Positions 1 to 8,650 of a stretch of DNA of 64,000 nucleotides are shown here, piece by piece; the stretch's first letter is position 1, and each line of letters starts with the position of its first letter. The translations under genes were made by a program, and so were the position numbers. The notes below the pieces were generated by a model, which saw only the letters and a list, made by a program, of their open reading frames with translations, was not told the origin of the DNA and ran no database searches. Source of the DNA: Streptomyces showdoensis (GTDB taxonomy: Bacteria > Actinomycetota > Actinomycetes > Streptomycetales > Streptomycetaceae); contig NZ_BAAAXG010000002.1 of assembly GCF_039535475.1 (NCBI RefSeq), positions 62,001-126,000 on the forward strand. The letters are read 5' to 3'.

Positions 1-419
1 CGGCCGCTGCCGTGCCCGTCTTCGAGGCGCTCCGCGCCTGGCGGGCCGCGGCCGCCCGCGAGCAGGGCGTCCCGGCGTACGTCGTCTTCCACGACGCGAC
101 GCTGCGGGAGATCGCGACCCGGCTGCCCACCACGGTCGACGAGCTGGGGACGGTCGGCGGCGTAGGCGAGGCCAAGCTCACCAAGTACGGCCAGGGCGTC
201 CTCGACGCGCTCGCGGAGCACACCGGCGCCGAGCCCGGCCCGTCCGCCGCCGCGGTCCAGCCGGCCGCCCCCGCCCCGGCCCCTGCCGTCGCCCCCGCGG
301 GCGGCGGCGCGCGGGCGGCCCGCCCGGCGCCTCGGCACGACGGGCCGGTCTTCGACCCGGACGAGGAGCCCCCGTTCGACGAGGAGGAGATCGACCCGCC
401 CTGGGACGACTGGCGGTAG
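1..419 (+). CDS. recQ: RecQ-type DNA helicase, C-terminal part (cut by window edge)
   Basis: This is the 3' end of a gene that begins before the window; the reading frame is open from base 3. The visible 138 residues start with an HRDC domain (AWRAAAAREQGVPAYVVFHD, then TVGGVGEAKLTKYG), the helicase-and-RNase-D C-terminal fold that helps RecQ-family helicases bind DNA. After it comes an Ala/Pro-rich linker and an acidic tail ending PPWDDWR. The HRDC wording matches actinobacterial RecQ, which unwinds recombination and repair intermediates. The helicase core is not in view, so another HRDC protein remains possible. It converges on the SRPBCC gene, with a short tandem repeat between them. Confidence 0.8.
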   Translation, partial: AAAVPVFEALRAWRAAAAREQGVPAYVVFHDATLREIATRLPTTVDELGTVGGVGEAKLTKYGQGVLDALAEHTGAEPGPSAAAVQPAAPAPAPAVAPAGGGARAARPAPRHDGPVFDPDEEPPFDEEEIDPPWDDWR

Positions 420-467
420 GACGAGCGGCGGCGGGAGGACGCGGCGGTGCCGGCTCCCTCGCCGCCC

Positions 468-560
468 CTGCCGGCGTCCTCGCTCCGGTGCCCGCCCCCT
501 GCCGGCGTCCTCGCTCCGGTGCCCGCCCCTCGTCGGCGTCCTCGCTCGGGTGCCCTACGA
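468..560. repeat. 31-bp tandem repeat, about 2.8 copies
   Basis: Two identical 31-base units (468-498 and 499-529, beginning CTGCCGGCGTCCTCGCTCC) are followed by a diverged third copy that runs into the stop codon of the next gene. It fills the gap between the convergent recQ and SRPBCC genes. No function can be assigned. Confidence 0.8.
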
Positions 561-1052
561 CCCCGTACGGCCCAGGGTCGCGGTCCCCGCGATCGCGGCC
601 AGGGTGGCGCGCATCCCGGCCCGGTTGACGGCGATCCGGCGGTCCGGGTTCGTGCCCGCGAAGACCGTGCCGAGGAGTTCGGCGACCTTGCCGCGGGCCC
701 CGCCGGTCCGCAGGTCCTGCCAGGACTCGGTGACCCGGGTGCCCGAGCCCTCGGGCTCGAACCGGTAGCCCCAGCGGGCGATCGGCAGCCCGAAGACGCC
801 GACGTCGAAGGTGAACGCCTGGTCCTGCTGGGCCCGGACCACCCGGCCCACCGTGAACCAGACGAAGGGTCCGCGCCGGTTGAGGCCGACGAAGCGCGTC
901 CCGGCCCGCACCGGCCCGCGCGACAGCACCCGCACCGACCGGCACTCCGGGCTCCACCGCCCCATGTTCCGCAGCTCCGACACGAGCCGGTAGACGGACG
1001 CCGGAGGCGCGTCGACGACCGTGCTCTCCTCCAGTCTCCACTGCCGTTCCAT
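555..1052 (-). CDS. SRPBCC-family (polyketide cyclase/START-like) protein
   Basis: A 165-residue soluble protein with the helix-grip SRPBCC pattern: N-terminal strand EESTVVDAPPASVYRLVSEL, then MGRWSPECRSV, and a C-terminal helix running to the stop. The family forms a hydrophobic pocket that binds lipids or aromatic ligands; some members are cyclases, many have unknown ligands. The start MERQWRLEES fits the fold, which begins with this first strand; upstream in-frame codons would add only low-complexity sequence. It stands alone, transcribed toward recQ. No catalytic residues can be argued, so the ligand is unknown. Confidence 0.75.
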   Translation of the reverse strand: MERQWRLEESTVVDAPPASVYRLVSELRNMGRWSPECRSVRVLSRGPVRAGTRFVGLNRRGPFVWFTVGRVVRAQQDQAFTFDVGVFGLPIARWGYRFEPEGSGTRVTESWQDLRTGGARGKVAELLGTVFAGTNPDRRIAVNRAGMRATLAAIAGTATLGRTGS

Positions 1053-1147
1053 CGCCCTCACCCTTCGCCGCCGCGCGTCCGGGCGGCCGCCCCGCCCTAC
1101 TCGCCGGTACGTTAGCGGGTCGGGGCGCCGACCGGGGGCGGGACGGT

Positions 1148-2023
1148 TCAGCCGTTCGCCTCCGGGGCCAGGACGACGAAGTCCGCGTTGGCCGGGTCGA
1201 GACAGACCGCCAGCCTGCCCACCCCCGGCACGTCGGCCGGACCCATCTGGACGCTGCCGCCGTTCGCGGTGACCGCGGCGGCCGTGGCGTCGCAGTCCGT
1301 CACGGCGAAGACCGGGTGCCAGTACGGCCGTCCGCCCGCGAGCGCGAGGTCGTCCGGGGAGAGCTCCAGGAGCCCGCCGTGCATGCGCTCGGCCGGGAGA
1401 CCGGAGGGCGTGATCAGGGTGTACGTGCCCTCGCCGCCCGGCATCTCCATGTCGCTGTACCACCAGCCGAGGACGCTCGCGTAGAACTCCCTGGCCGCCG
1501 CGGCGTCGCTCGTGTACAGCTCGGTCCAGGACAGCGAGCCCGGCTCGTCCACCAGTTCGGCGCCCTTGTTCGACCCCGGCTGCCAGACGGCGAACTGGCC
1601 GCCCAGGGGGTCGCTGTACTGGGCCATCCGGCCCCACTCGTCGAGGTCCCGGGGCGGCACCCGGACGGTGCCCCCGCCCTGTACGACCGCCTCCGTCGTG
1701 GCATCGGCGTCGTCGACGCTGTAGTAGATCATCCAGGCCGAACGCGCCCCCTCCTCCGTGAGGCTGCCGAGCCCGGCGACGATCCTGCCGTCCTTCCGGA
1801 ACATGCCGCCCTCGAAGTCCTCGGTGGTCCCGGTGTTCTCGGCGCCCGAGTCGGCGCCCGAGCCGGCGTCCGTACCCTCAGCGCCCCCGCCGCCCTCGTC
1901 CCCGTCCATCGACTCGTACTCCCAGCCGAACACGGCCCCGTAGAAGGCCGCGGCGGCCGGGACGTCGGGCGCGCCGAGGTCGAGCCAGCAGGGGGAGCCG
2001 GGGGAGAAGTCGGTGGTGATCAC
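1148..2023 (-). CDS. two-domain VOC (glyoxalase/bleomycin-resistance-like) protein
   Basis: A 291-residue protein made of two VOC modules, each opening with the family pattern: PCWLDLGAPDVPAAAAFYGA near the N-terminus and LSWTELYTSDAAAAREFYAS near residue 170. A Gly/Asp/Glu-rich insert (about residues 42-68) interrupts the first module. VOC proteins bind a metal and act as glyoxalases, dioxygenases or antibiotic-binding proteins; this tandem type is often annotated only as hydroxylase-like. The GTG start is preferred because GAAGGGA lies 7 bases upstream. Divergence of the two halves and the insert make a specific reaction unpredictable. Confidence 0.8.
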   Translation of the reverse strand: MITTDFSPGSPCWLDLGAPDVPAAAAFYGAVFGWEYESMDGDEGGGGAEGTDAGSGADSGAENTGTTEDFEGGMFRKDGRIVAGLGSLTEEGARSAWMIYYSVDDADATTEAVVQGGGTVRVPPRDLDEWGRMAQYSDPLGGQFAVWQPGSNKGAELVDEPGSLSWTELYTSDAAAAREFYASVLGWWYSDMEMPGGEGTYTLITPSGLPAERMHGGLLELSPDDLALAGGRPYWHPVFAVTDCDATAAAVTANGGSVQMGPADVPGVGRLAVCLDPANADFVVLAPEANG

Positions 2024-2127
2024 GGGGCATTCCCTTCGCAGGTCCGGTACCCCCCCGGCACCAGCCTGGCACCCCGGGACGCCGCCCGCCCTTCGGGCGG
2101 CGTCACCGGGGGCCGGACGCGGGGCCG

Positions 2128-3834
2128 CTACGGGACCCAGTGGTTGCCGGACGCCGTGATCATGACCTGGAGCTGGATGCTCGCCGAGAAGTAACTGCTG
2201 GTGTCGACCGGCGTCGCCACCATCTTGTTCCACAGCGCGTCGAGCCAGGCCTGGCTGCCCGGGTCGGTCATCGCGGCCAGCGCGAACGGGGCGAAGTAGG
2301 CCGCCTCGCTGCCCGAGGAGATCTGGCTCCCGTCGAGCCTGTACCCGACGCCGATCTTGTTCGGGTCGCCGCCGGTCTTGCCCTTGATCCAGCTGTTGAG
2401 CTTGCGCGCCGCCGCGAGCGACTTGGCGTCGCCGCTGGTCACCGCGTCGTCGGCGATGCGCCACGGGGTGCGGCAGGCGTTCCACCAGTACGCGCCGTCG
2501 TTCGGGTCCTCCAGGACCTTGCCCGGGGCCGGCTTCGGCGTGCTGTTGGTGTTGACGACGAAGTCGGGCAGCAGGCCGGTGTTCGGCGCGTACTTGCTCT
2601 GCAGGTTCGCGATCTGGTTCTGGTGGGCGGTGCGGACGGTGTCCCAGGCGGCGTCGCCGCTCGCCGCGCGGAAGGCGCGGAAGTGGTCGACCATCCAGTC
2701 CGAGGTGCGGGTGACGTAGTAGTGCTCGTCGCCCTGGCCGCTCCAGTCGCCCAGCTTCAGCAGGTTGGTCGAGGGGTTGAGCTCGTCCTTCTTGATCGCG
2801 GCGATGTGCTTGAGGGCCAGCGCCTTGTAGTCGTACGTCCCCGAGCTGCCCCACTGCCGGTCCGCCAGCAGCAGGCCGTAGGCGACGTCCATGTCGCCGT
2901 CGGTGGCCCCGTCGCTCCCGTCGACGCTCTTGCAGGAGGCGTCCTGTTCGGCGGCGAGCAGGTCCCGGTTGACGGAGGAGGGATGGTCGATCATCCACTT
3001 CGTCAGGCCGTCGAAGATCTTCTTCGCGTCGGGGTCCGCGCCGGCCATGGTCGCCGCGATGACCATCCCGTAGCCCTGCGCCTCGCCGACGTAGGGGTGG
3101 TCGGCGTCCGGCGATATCACCTGGTACCAGCCGTTGCCGCAGTTCTGCCGGAGGAAGGCGGCCTTCCACTTGGCGTAGTAGTCGATCACCTTCTGGTCGA
3201 GCGCGGCCTGCGTGCCGCTCGGCCTCAGCGTCCCGGCGACGTACGGCCGGGTATGGCTGCCGAACGGCACGCCGGGGCCGGGGCCGGGGCCGGGGCCGGG
3301 ACCGCCCGTCCCGGTGCCGTAGACCTCGAACTCCCACAGGGAGTACCCGTACGCGGTGCCGCGCGCGGTGCCGTACAGGCGGATGTAGCGTCCCGTTCCG
3401 TTGACCGTCAGGTCGTCGGTGCCGCCGTCGCCCGCAGTGGTGGAGTAGACGTCCGTCCAGGCGGAGCCGTCGTCGGAGGTCTGGATCCGGTACGTCTTGC
3501 CGTACGCGGCCTCCCAGTTGAGCTTCACCCGGGAGATCGTGCGGCCGGCGCCCAGGTCGATGCGGATCCACTGCGGGTCCGTGCCCTCCTGACTGGCCCA
3601 CCGCGTACCGGTGTTGCCGTCCACCGCGCGCCCGGCGTCGAATCCGGAGCCCTCGACGGAGGAGGCGGTGGTGGGGCGGCCCGACGAGATCAGGGCCGGG
3701 GCGTCCGCGCCGGCGGCCGGGCCGCCGAGGGCGGTGACCCCGGTGAGGGCGGTGGCGGCGACGGCGAGGCCCGCGAGGGGGCGGCGCCATCGGTGGGAGG
3801 AGTGCGCGGAACGGTGCTGATGTGCCTGTGACAT
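2128..3834 (-). CDS. secreted GH8 glycanase (endoglucanase/chitosanase type) with N-terminal discoidin-like module
   Basis: A 568-residue exported enzyme. A long Sec signal peptide (residues 1 to about 42, hydrophobic core LAGLAVAATALTG) leads to an F5/8 type C (CBM32-like) module (about 45-175, with GRAVDGNTGTRWAS and DPQWIRIDLGAGRTISRV), a Gly-Pro repeat linker, and a GH8 catalytic domain to the end. GH8 enzymes invert beta-1,4 linkages in glucan, chitosan or xylan. The general acid lies in the family motif GEAQGYGM (Glu251), and the DGDMDVAYGLL segment carries the conserved Asp region. The ATG follows GAGGA by 6 bases. An inverted repeat about 80 bases upstream suggests substrate-linked repression. 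Cellulose-type and chitosan-type substrates cannot be told apart here. Confidence 0.85.
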   Translation of the reverse strand: MSQAHQHRSAHSSHRWRRPLAGLAVAATALTGVTALGGPAAGADAPALISSGRPTTASSVEGSGFDAGRAVDGNTGTRWASQEGTDPQWIRIDLGAGRTISRVKLNWEAAYGKTYRIQTSDDGSAWTDVYSTTAGDGGTDDLTVNGTGRYIRLYGTARGTAYGYSLWEFEVYGTGTGGPGPGPGPGPGVPFGSHTRPYVAGTLRPSGTQAALDQKVIDYYAKWKAAFLRQNCGNGWYQVISPDADHPYVGEAQGYGMVIAATMAGADPDAKKIFDGLTKWMIDHPSSVNRDLLAAEQDASCKSVDGSDGATDGDMDVAYGLLLADRQWGSSGTYDYKALALKHIAAIKKDELNPSTNLLKLGDWSGQGDEHYYVTRTSDWMVDHFRAFRAASGDAAWDTVRTAHQNQIANLQSKYAPNTGLLPDFVVNTNSTPKPAPGKVLEDPNDGAYWWNACRTPWRIADDAVTSGDAKSLAAARKLNSWIKGKTGGDPNKIGVGYRLDGSQISSGSEAAYFAPFALAAMTDPGSQAWLDALWNKMVATPVDTSSYFSASIQLQVMITASGNHWVP

Positions 3835-3914
3835 CGGGCGTCCTCGGGTGAAGTGGTGCACCAGTGTGGGCTGGGTCGCGTTCCGTTCGGCACGGAAGCG
3901 CACGGAAGCGCGAT

Positions 3915-3935
3915 GGTCAGGAAACATTCCTAACC
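3915..3935. promoter_or_regulatory. candidate repressor operator upstream of the GH8 gene
   Basis: GGTCAGGAA-ACA-TTCCTAACC is an inverted repeat with 9-base arms (one mismatch) lying about 80-100 bases before the GH8 start. It is AT-richer than its surroundings. Similar AGGAA/TTCCT palindromes are, from memory and unchecked, associated with secreted glycanase genes in Streptomyces. No regulator gene is adjacent. Confidence 0.55.
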
Positions 3936-3990
3936 ATTGCGCGAGGAGACTAGAGACCCGCGCGCGGCCGCGCAAGGCCGCCGACGACGG

Positions 3991-4378
3991 TCAGCACACC
4001 TTCCGGTACGGGATGCCGGGCAGGTGCGTCCGCCAGTCCTCCGGCGACAGCTCGCCGCCCGCACGCCCGCACACCGACACCGCCGATCGCCCGGGGTCCA
4101 CCGGGGTGGACCGGACGCCGCTGTGCCTTCCCACGCTGTGCACCGCGCGGCCATCCGGAGTGAAGGCCACGGCCACGATCCCGTCACCCGGCGTCGGGAG
4201 CGGGGAGCCCAGCGGCCGGCCCGACGGCACGTCCCAGAGCTGGAGCGTGCCGGCGCCCCCCCCGCGACGGCGAGGGTCGTGCCGTCGGGGGAGAACGCCG
4301 GCGCCGTCACGGCCTCGACGGTGCCCAGCCGGGCCGCGTGCCCGGTGCCCGGCAGGGAGCGCCCCTCCGCGCGTCCGC
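3991..4378 (-). pseudogene. WD40-repeat protein remnant (3' end only, frameshifted)
   Basis: On the minus strand, the segment directly after the MMPL stop codon encodes WD40 blades: AFSPDGTTLAVAGG in one frame, then LQLWDVPSGRPLGSP, VAVAFTPDGRAVHSVG and a tail DWRTHLPGIPYRKVC in the next frame, ending at 3991. The tail wording is typical of the C-terminus of Streptomyces WD40 proteins. The frames switch inside a run of eight C at 4256-4263. The 5' part is absent: upstream sequence belongs to the MMPL gene. I read it as a decayed or truncated gene; the frameshift alone could be a sequencing error, but the missing N-terminal part could not. Confidence 0.65.
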
Positions 4379-6619
4379 TCAGCCCACCGGGTGCCGCTCC
4401 CGCGCGGCGTCCGCCGGCACGGCCCCCTCGGCCCGGGCCGGCCGCTCGCCCTCGACGTCGAGGTCCGGCAGGAGCCGGTCGAGCCAGCGGGGCAGCCACC
4501 ACGCGGACCTGCCGAGCAGGGCGAAGAGGGCCGGCACGATCGCCATCCGGACCACGAAGGCGTCGAAGAGGACGGCGGCGGCGAGACCGAAGCCGATCAT
4601 CTTGACGAAGTCGTTCTCCTCCAGGACGAAGCCGGAGAAGACGCCGGCCATGATGACCGCGGCGGCGCCGACGACCCGGCCGCCGTACCGGAAGCCGGTG
4701 ACGACGGCCTCGCCCGGCCGGGCGCCGTGGACGTACGCCTCGCGCATCCGGGACACCAGGAAGACCTCGTAGTCCATCGCCAGCCCGAAGACCACACCGA
4801 TCATGAAGATCGGCAGGGTGCTCATCACCGGGCCGGGGTGGTCGACGCCGAACAGCTCGGCGAGCCAGCCCCACTGGAAGACGGCCACGACGGCGCCGAG
4901 GGCCGCGCCCACCGACAGCAGGAAGCCCAGGGCCGCCTTGAGCGGGACGAGCACGGAGCGGAAGACCAGCATCAGCAGCAGGAAGGCCAGGCCGACCACC
5001 AGCGCGAGGTAGGGCAGCAGCGCGTCGTCGAGGGTCCGGGAGAAGTCGATGAACATCGCGGTCTGGCCCGCGACCAGGATCTCCGTGGCGCCCGTCCGGG
5101 TCTCCAGGCCCCCGGCCGCCGTGCGCAGGGAGCGCACCAGCTCCTCGGTCCTGGCCTCGGTCGGCCCCGTCGCGGGGACGACGGTCACCAGCGCCGTGTC
5201 ACCGCCCGGGTTCGCCGTCACGGGGGAGACGGTCGCGACGCCGGGGAACCCTTCCAGGGCCGTGCGCACCCGCTCCGCCGCCGCCTTCGCGTCCTTCGCC
5301 TGGACGGTGACCGTGAGCGGGCCGTTGAAGCCGGGGCCGAAGGAGTCCGACAACAGGTCGTACGCCTTGCGCTGGGTGGTGTCCGGGGCCATGGTGCCCT
5401 CGCCCGGCAGCCCCAGTTCGAGGCTCGCCGCCGGTACGGCGACGGCGCCGAGGCCGAGGACGCCGACCAGCAGCACGGCGACCGGGTGACGCAGCACGAG
5501 TCCGGCCCAGCGGGCGCCCAGGTGGGGCTTGGTGCGGGCCGCGCGCCGGGCGGCCCGGCGCTGCTGACGCTCCGACAGCGGCTTGCCGGTGTACTGCTTG
5601 CGGTCCCGGCGGGCGAGCACCCGGACGGGGGCGAAGCCGAGGAGGGCGGGGACGAGGGTGAGGGCGACGAGGACGGCCACGGCGACGGTCCCGGCCGCGG
5701 TCAGACCCATCTTCGTGAGCATCGGGACGTTCACCACCGCGAGCCCGGACAGGGCGATGACCACGGTGAGCCCGGCGAAGACGACGGCCGAACCGGCGGT
5801 GCCCACGGAGCGGGCCGCGGCCTCGGCGCGCTCCCGCCCCTCGGCGATCTCGGAGCGGTAGCGGGAGACGATGAACAGCGCGTAGTCGATGCCGACCGCG
5901 AGGCCGATCATCATCGCGAGCGTCGAGGCCGTGGACGACAGGCCGAGGGTGCTGCCGAGCGCCGTGATGGCGCCGATGCCGATGCCCACCCCGATGACCG
6001 CCGTCAGCAGCGGCATGCCGGCGGCCACCAGCGAACCGAAGGTGAGCAGCAGGACCACGGCCGAGACGAGGATGCCGAGCTTCTCGCCCGTACCGCTCAT
6101 CGCCTGCTCGATCTTGACGGCGTCCCCGCCGGCCTCGACGGTGAGCCCGGCCCCGCGGGCCCGCTCCATCGCCCGGGCGAGACCGTCGTGCGCCGCGTCG
6201 GTGAGCTCGGTCGCGGACGCCTGGTACGTGACGTACGCGTAGCCGGTCGTACGGTCGGAGCTGACCGCGTGCGTCGTGAACGGGTCTGCCACGGCGGCCA
6301 CTTGCGGTGCCCGGGCCAGGTCGGCGACGAGCGCCTCGACCTGTGCTCGGCGCTCGGGGGAGGTGAGCCGCTCGGCGCCGGGGGCGCGGATGACGACCCG
6401 GGCGGCGGCGCCGTCGGCGCGGGCCGCCGGGAACCTCTCCTGGAGCAGGTCGAAGGCCTTCTGGGACTCCGTCCCCGGCATCGAGAAGGTGTCGGCGGGA
6501 GGGGGCGGGGCGGAGGAGGCGGCGAAGCCCGTGCCGACCAGGGCGAGGAGCCACAGGAGGACGACCAGGCCCCGCCTTCGGAAGGCGAAGCGGCCGAGCC
6601 GGGAGAGGAAGGTAGCCAC
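4379..6619 (-). CDS. MMPL-family RND transporter
   Basis: A 746-residue inner-membrane protein. The N-terminal segment RRGLVVLLWLLALVGTG is the first membrane helix. Two RND-like halves follow, each with an extracytoplasmic loop domain and a cluster of helices; the halves carry IGLAVGIDYALFIVSRYR and IGVVFGLAMDYEVFLVSRMRE, the paired Asp-Tyr motifs of proton relay in MMPL proteins. The family exports lipids, siderophores or hydrophobic drugs in actinobacteria. The start is a GTG with weak AGGA spacing. It lies 233 bases downstream of the ABC-2 permease in the same direction; a near-palindrome GAGTCGAACTC at about 6758 in that gap could be an operator. Substrate unknown. Confidence 0.9.
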   Translation of the reverse strand: MATFLSRLGRFAFRRRGLVVLLWLLALVGTGFAASSAPPPPADTFSMPGTESQKAFDLLQERFPAARADGAAARVVIRAPGAERLTSPERRAQVEALVADLARAPQVAAVADPFTTHAVSSDRTTGYAYVTYQASATELTDAAHDGLARAMERARGAGLTVEAGGDAVKIEQAMSGTGEKLGILVSAVVLLLTFGSLVAAGMPLLTAVIGVGIGIGAITALGSTLGLSSTASTLAMMIGLAVGIDYALFIVSRYRSEIAEGRERAEAAARSVGTAGSAVVFAGLTVVIALSGLAVVNVPMLTKMGLTAAGTVAVAVLVALTLVPALLGFAPVRVLARRDRKQYTGKPLSERQQRRAARRAARTKPHLGARWAGLVLRHPVAVLLVGVLGLGAVAVPAASLELGLPGEGTMAPDTTQRKAYDLLSDSFGPGFNGPLTVTVQAKDAKAAAERVRTALEGFPGVATVSPVTANPGGDTALVTVVPATGPTEARTEELVRSLRTAAGGLETRTGATEILVAGQTAMFIDFSRTLDDALLPYLALVVGLAFLLLMLVFRSVLVPLKAALGFLLSVGAALGAVVAVFQWGWLAELFGVDHPGPVMSTLPIFMIGVVFGLAMDYEVFLVSRMREAYVHGARPGEAVVTGFRYGGRVVGAAAVIMAGVFSGFVLEENDFVKMIGFGLAAAVLFDAFVVRMAIVPALFALLGRSAWWLPRWLDRLLPDLDVEGERPARAEGAVPADAARERHPVG

Positions 6620-6852
6620 GGAGGTGGGTCCTGTCGGGTGAGGAGGGTCTGTGGTGGTGGGCGTGCGGGCAGCACGGGGCGTCCCGACGGCGCGCGGCGC
6701 GCGCGGGAGCGGTGGTGCGGGAGGAGGCGTGCGGGAGGAGGGCGCGGAGGGATGAGTCGAACTCCACTACCCGTGCTGCCCGTTGGCGCGGCGGCGAGGC
6801 CGGGCGGGGTGAGCCGTGTCGTTCCGGTGCCGGGGGCGGAGCGCCCCGGCGG

Positions 6853-7638
6853 TCAGCGCTTGGCCGTGCGGCCGAAGGCGGAGCGGGCCCAGAGGTAGCC
6901 GGCGAGGCTGAGGCCGAGGCACCAGGCGAGGGCGAGGTAGCCGCTGTTGCCGATCCCGGTGCCCATGAGGAGCCCGCGCAGGGTCTCGATGACGGGGGTG
7001 AAGGGCTGGTACTCGGCGAACCAGCGCAGCCCGGTCGGCATGGAGTCGGTCGGGACGATGGCGCTGCCCAGGAAGGGCAGGAAGGTCAGCGGCAGGGGTG
7101 CGTTGCTGGCCGACTCGGGGGTCTTCGCCACCAGGCCCATGCCGGCGGCGAGCCAGGTGAGGGCGAGGACGAGCAGGGTCAGCATGCCGATGACGGCGAG
7201 CCATTCGACGGGAGAGGCGTTGGGCCGGAAGCCGATGGCGAGGGCGACCCCGATGACCAGGGCGACGGCGATCAGGGTCTGGATCACGCTGCCGACGACG
7301 TGCCCGGTGAGGAACGCGGCGCGGGATATCGACATGGTGCGGAAGCGGTTGACGATCCCCTCGGTCATGTCGACGCAGACGCCGACCGCCGTGGCGACCG
7401 CGCCGGCGGTCGCGGCCATGAGGATGATGCCGGGCGCGACGTAGTCGATGTACGCGCCGCCTCCGGCGCCGGAGATCCCGGCGCCGATGGCGCCGCCGAA
7501 GGCGTAGTTGAACAGCAGCAGCATCATCACGGGCATGATGACGGTGGAGACGGTCATCGACGGATAGCGCTGCGCGTGTTTGAGGTTCCGCCGCAGCATG
7601 GTCAGGGAGTCGCTGACGGCGTAGCTGAGGGTGCTCAT
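6853..7638 (-). CDS. ABC-2 type permease (DrrB-like)
   Basis: A 261-residue membrane protein with about six helices, including STVIMPVMMLLLFNYAFGGA, the cluster after VAPGIILMAATAGAV, and a C-terminal helix near LALAWCLGLSLAGYLW. The sequence VDMTEGIVNRFRTM is the conserved cytoplasmic signature of the DrrB/ABC-2 export permeases. Its ATG overlaps the stop of the ATPase gene by four bases (ATGA at 7635-7638), so the two are translationally coupled and form one exporter. Substrate is unknown; DrrAB relatives export daunorubicin-like drugs, but this pair sits outside any visible biosynthetic cluster. Confidence 0.9.
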   Translation of the reverse strand: MSTLSYAVSDSLTMLRRNLKHAQRYPSMTVSTVIMPVMMLLLFNYAFGGAIGAGISGAGGGAYIDYVAPGIILMAATAGAVATAVGVCVDMTEGIVNRFRTMSISRAAFLTGHVVGSVIQTLIAVALVIGVALAIGFRPNASPVEWLAVIGMLTLLVLALTWLAAGMGLVAKTPESASNAPLPLTFLPFLGSAIVPTDSMPTGLRWFAEYQPFTPVIETLRGLLMGTGIGNSGYLALAWCLGLSLAGYLWARSAFGRTAKR

Positions 7639-8624
7639 CGGGCCATCTCCGTCGTGGAGTCGGGCGTCCCGTGACCGGTGAGGGTCAGGAACACGTCGTC
7701 GAGGTCGGGCGTGTGCACGGTGAGCGACTCGGCCCGCAGCCCGGCGCCGTCGAGGACGTCGAGGACGGCCCGCAGGGTCGGTATGCCGCCGTCGCTGGGG
7801 ACGCGGAGGGTGAGTTCCTCGGGGTCGCGGGCCGCGGCGCCGAAGTGGCGGGCGGCGGCGTCGAGTTCCGCGAGTCCGGCGAAGCCGAGCCGGATGTGGC
7901 CGCCGGGGATCAGCCGCTTGAGCTCGTCGGGGGTGCCCTCGGCGACCAGTCGGCCCCGGTCGAGGACGGCGATGCGGTCGGCGAGCTGGTCGGCCTCCTC
8001 CAGGTACTGGGTGGTGAGGAAGAGGGTGACGCCCTGCTCGGTGACGAGCCCGCGGATGATCTCCCACATGGTGCGGCGGCTGCGGGGGTCGAGACCCGTG
8101 GTCGGTTCGTCGAGGAAGATGATCCGCGGGTCGCCGACCAGGGTCATCGCGAGGTCGAGCTTGCGGCGCATGCCGCCGGAGAGGGTGGAGACCGGCTTGC
8201 GGGCGGCCTCGGTGAGTTCGAACCGCTCCAGGAGACCGGCGGCCCGGCGGCGGCCCTCGGGCCGGGGCAGGTGCCGCAGGTCCGCCATCAGGAGCAGGTT
8301 CTCCTCGGCGGTCAGGAGGTTGTCGACGGCGGCGAACTGGCCGGTGACGCCGATCGCGGAGCGAACGCCCTCGGGCCGCTCGGCGAGGTCGTGTCCTGCG
8401 ACGCGGGCCCGCCCGGCGTCGGGTTCGACGAGGGTCGAGAGGATCTCGACGGTGGTGGTCTTGCCGGCCCCGTTGGGGCCGAGGAGGGCGAAGACCGTGC
8501 CCTCGGGGATGCTGAGGTCGATGCCGGCCAGGACGATCTTGTCGCCGTACGACTTGTGCAGACCGTGGGCGGAGATGGCGGGCGGGGCCGTGGTGGCGGC
8601 CCGGCCGGTGGTGGTCGCGGTCAT
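7635..8624 (-). CDS. ABC transporter ATPase, DrrA-like
   Basis: A 329-residue nucleotide-binding subunit. Walker A is GPNGAGKTTT, the signature is LSGGMRRKL, Walker B is RIIFLDEPTTGLD, and the switch region is LTTQYLEEADQLADRIAVLD. The C-terminal extension with SLTVHTPDLDDVFLTLTGH is typical of the DrrA subfamily. AGGGAGAG lies 8 bases before the ATG. It is coupled to the permease downstream and follows the DUF4097 gene by 26 bases, so the RHH, DUF4097, ATPase and permease genes likely share one transcript. Confidence 0.93.
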   Translation of the reverse strand: MTATTTGRAATTAPPAISAHGLHKSYGDKIVLAGIDLSIPEGTVFALLGPNGAGKTTTVEILSTLVEPDAGRARVAGHDLAERPEGVRSAIGVTGQFAAVDNLLTAEENLLLMADLRHLPRPEGRRRAAGLLERFELTEAARKPVSTLSGGMRRKLDLAMTLVGDPRIIFLDEPTTGLDPRSRRTMWEIIRGLVTEQGVTLFLTTQYLEEADQLADRIAVLDRGRLVAEGTPDELKRLIPGGHIRLGFAGLAELDAAARHFGAAARDPEELTLRVPSDGGIPTLRAVLDVLDGAGLRAESLTVHTPDLDDVFLTLTGHGTPDSTTEMAR

Positions 8625-8650
8625 GGGCTGCGCTCTCCCTTCCGGGGAGG

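Noticed and set aside
3848..6898. A 1016-codon plus-strand open frame opposite the MMPL gene
   Set aside because: It spans several minus-strand genes and gaps and encodes Arg/Gly/Glu/His-rich sequence; it is a shadow of GC-rich coding.
6853..8624. DrrAB-like genes as part of an antibiotic gene cluster
   Set aside because: No biosynthetic enzymes of polyketide, peptide or aminoglycoside type are in the window.
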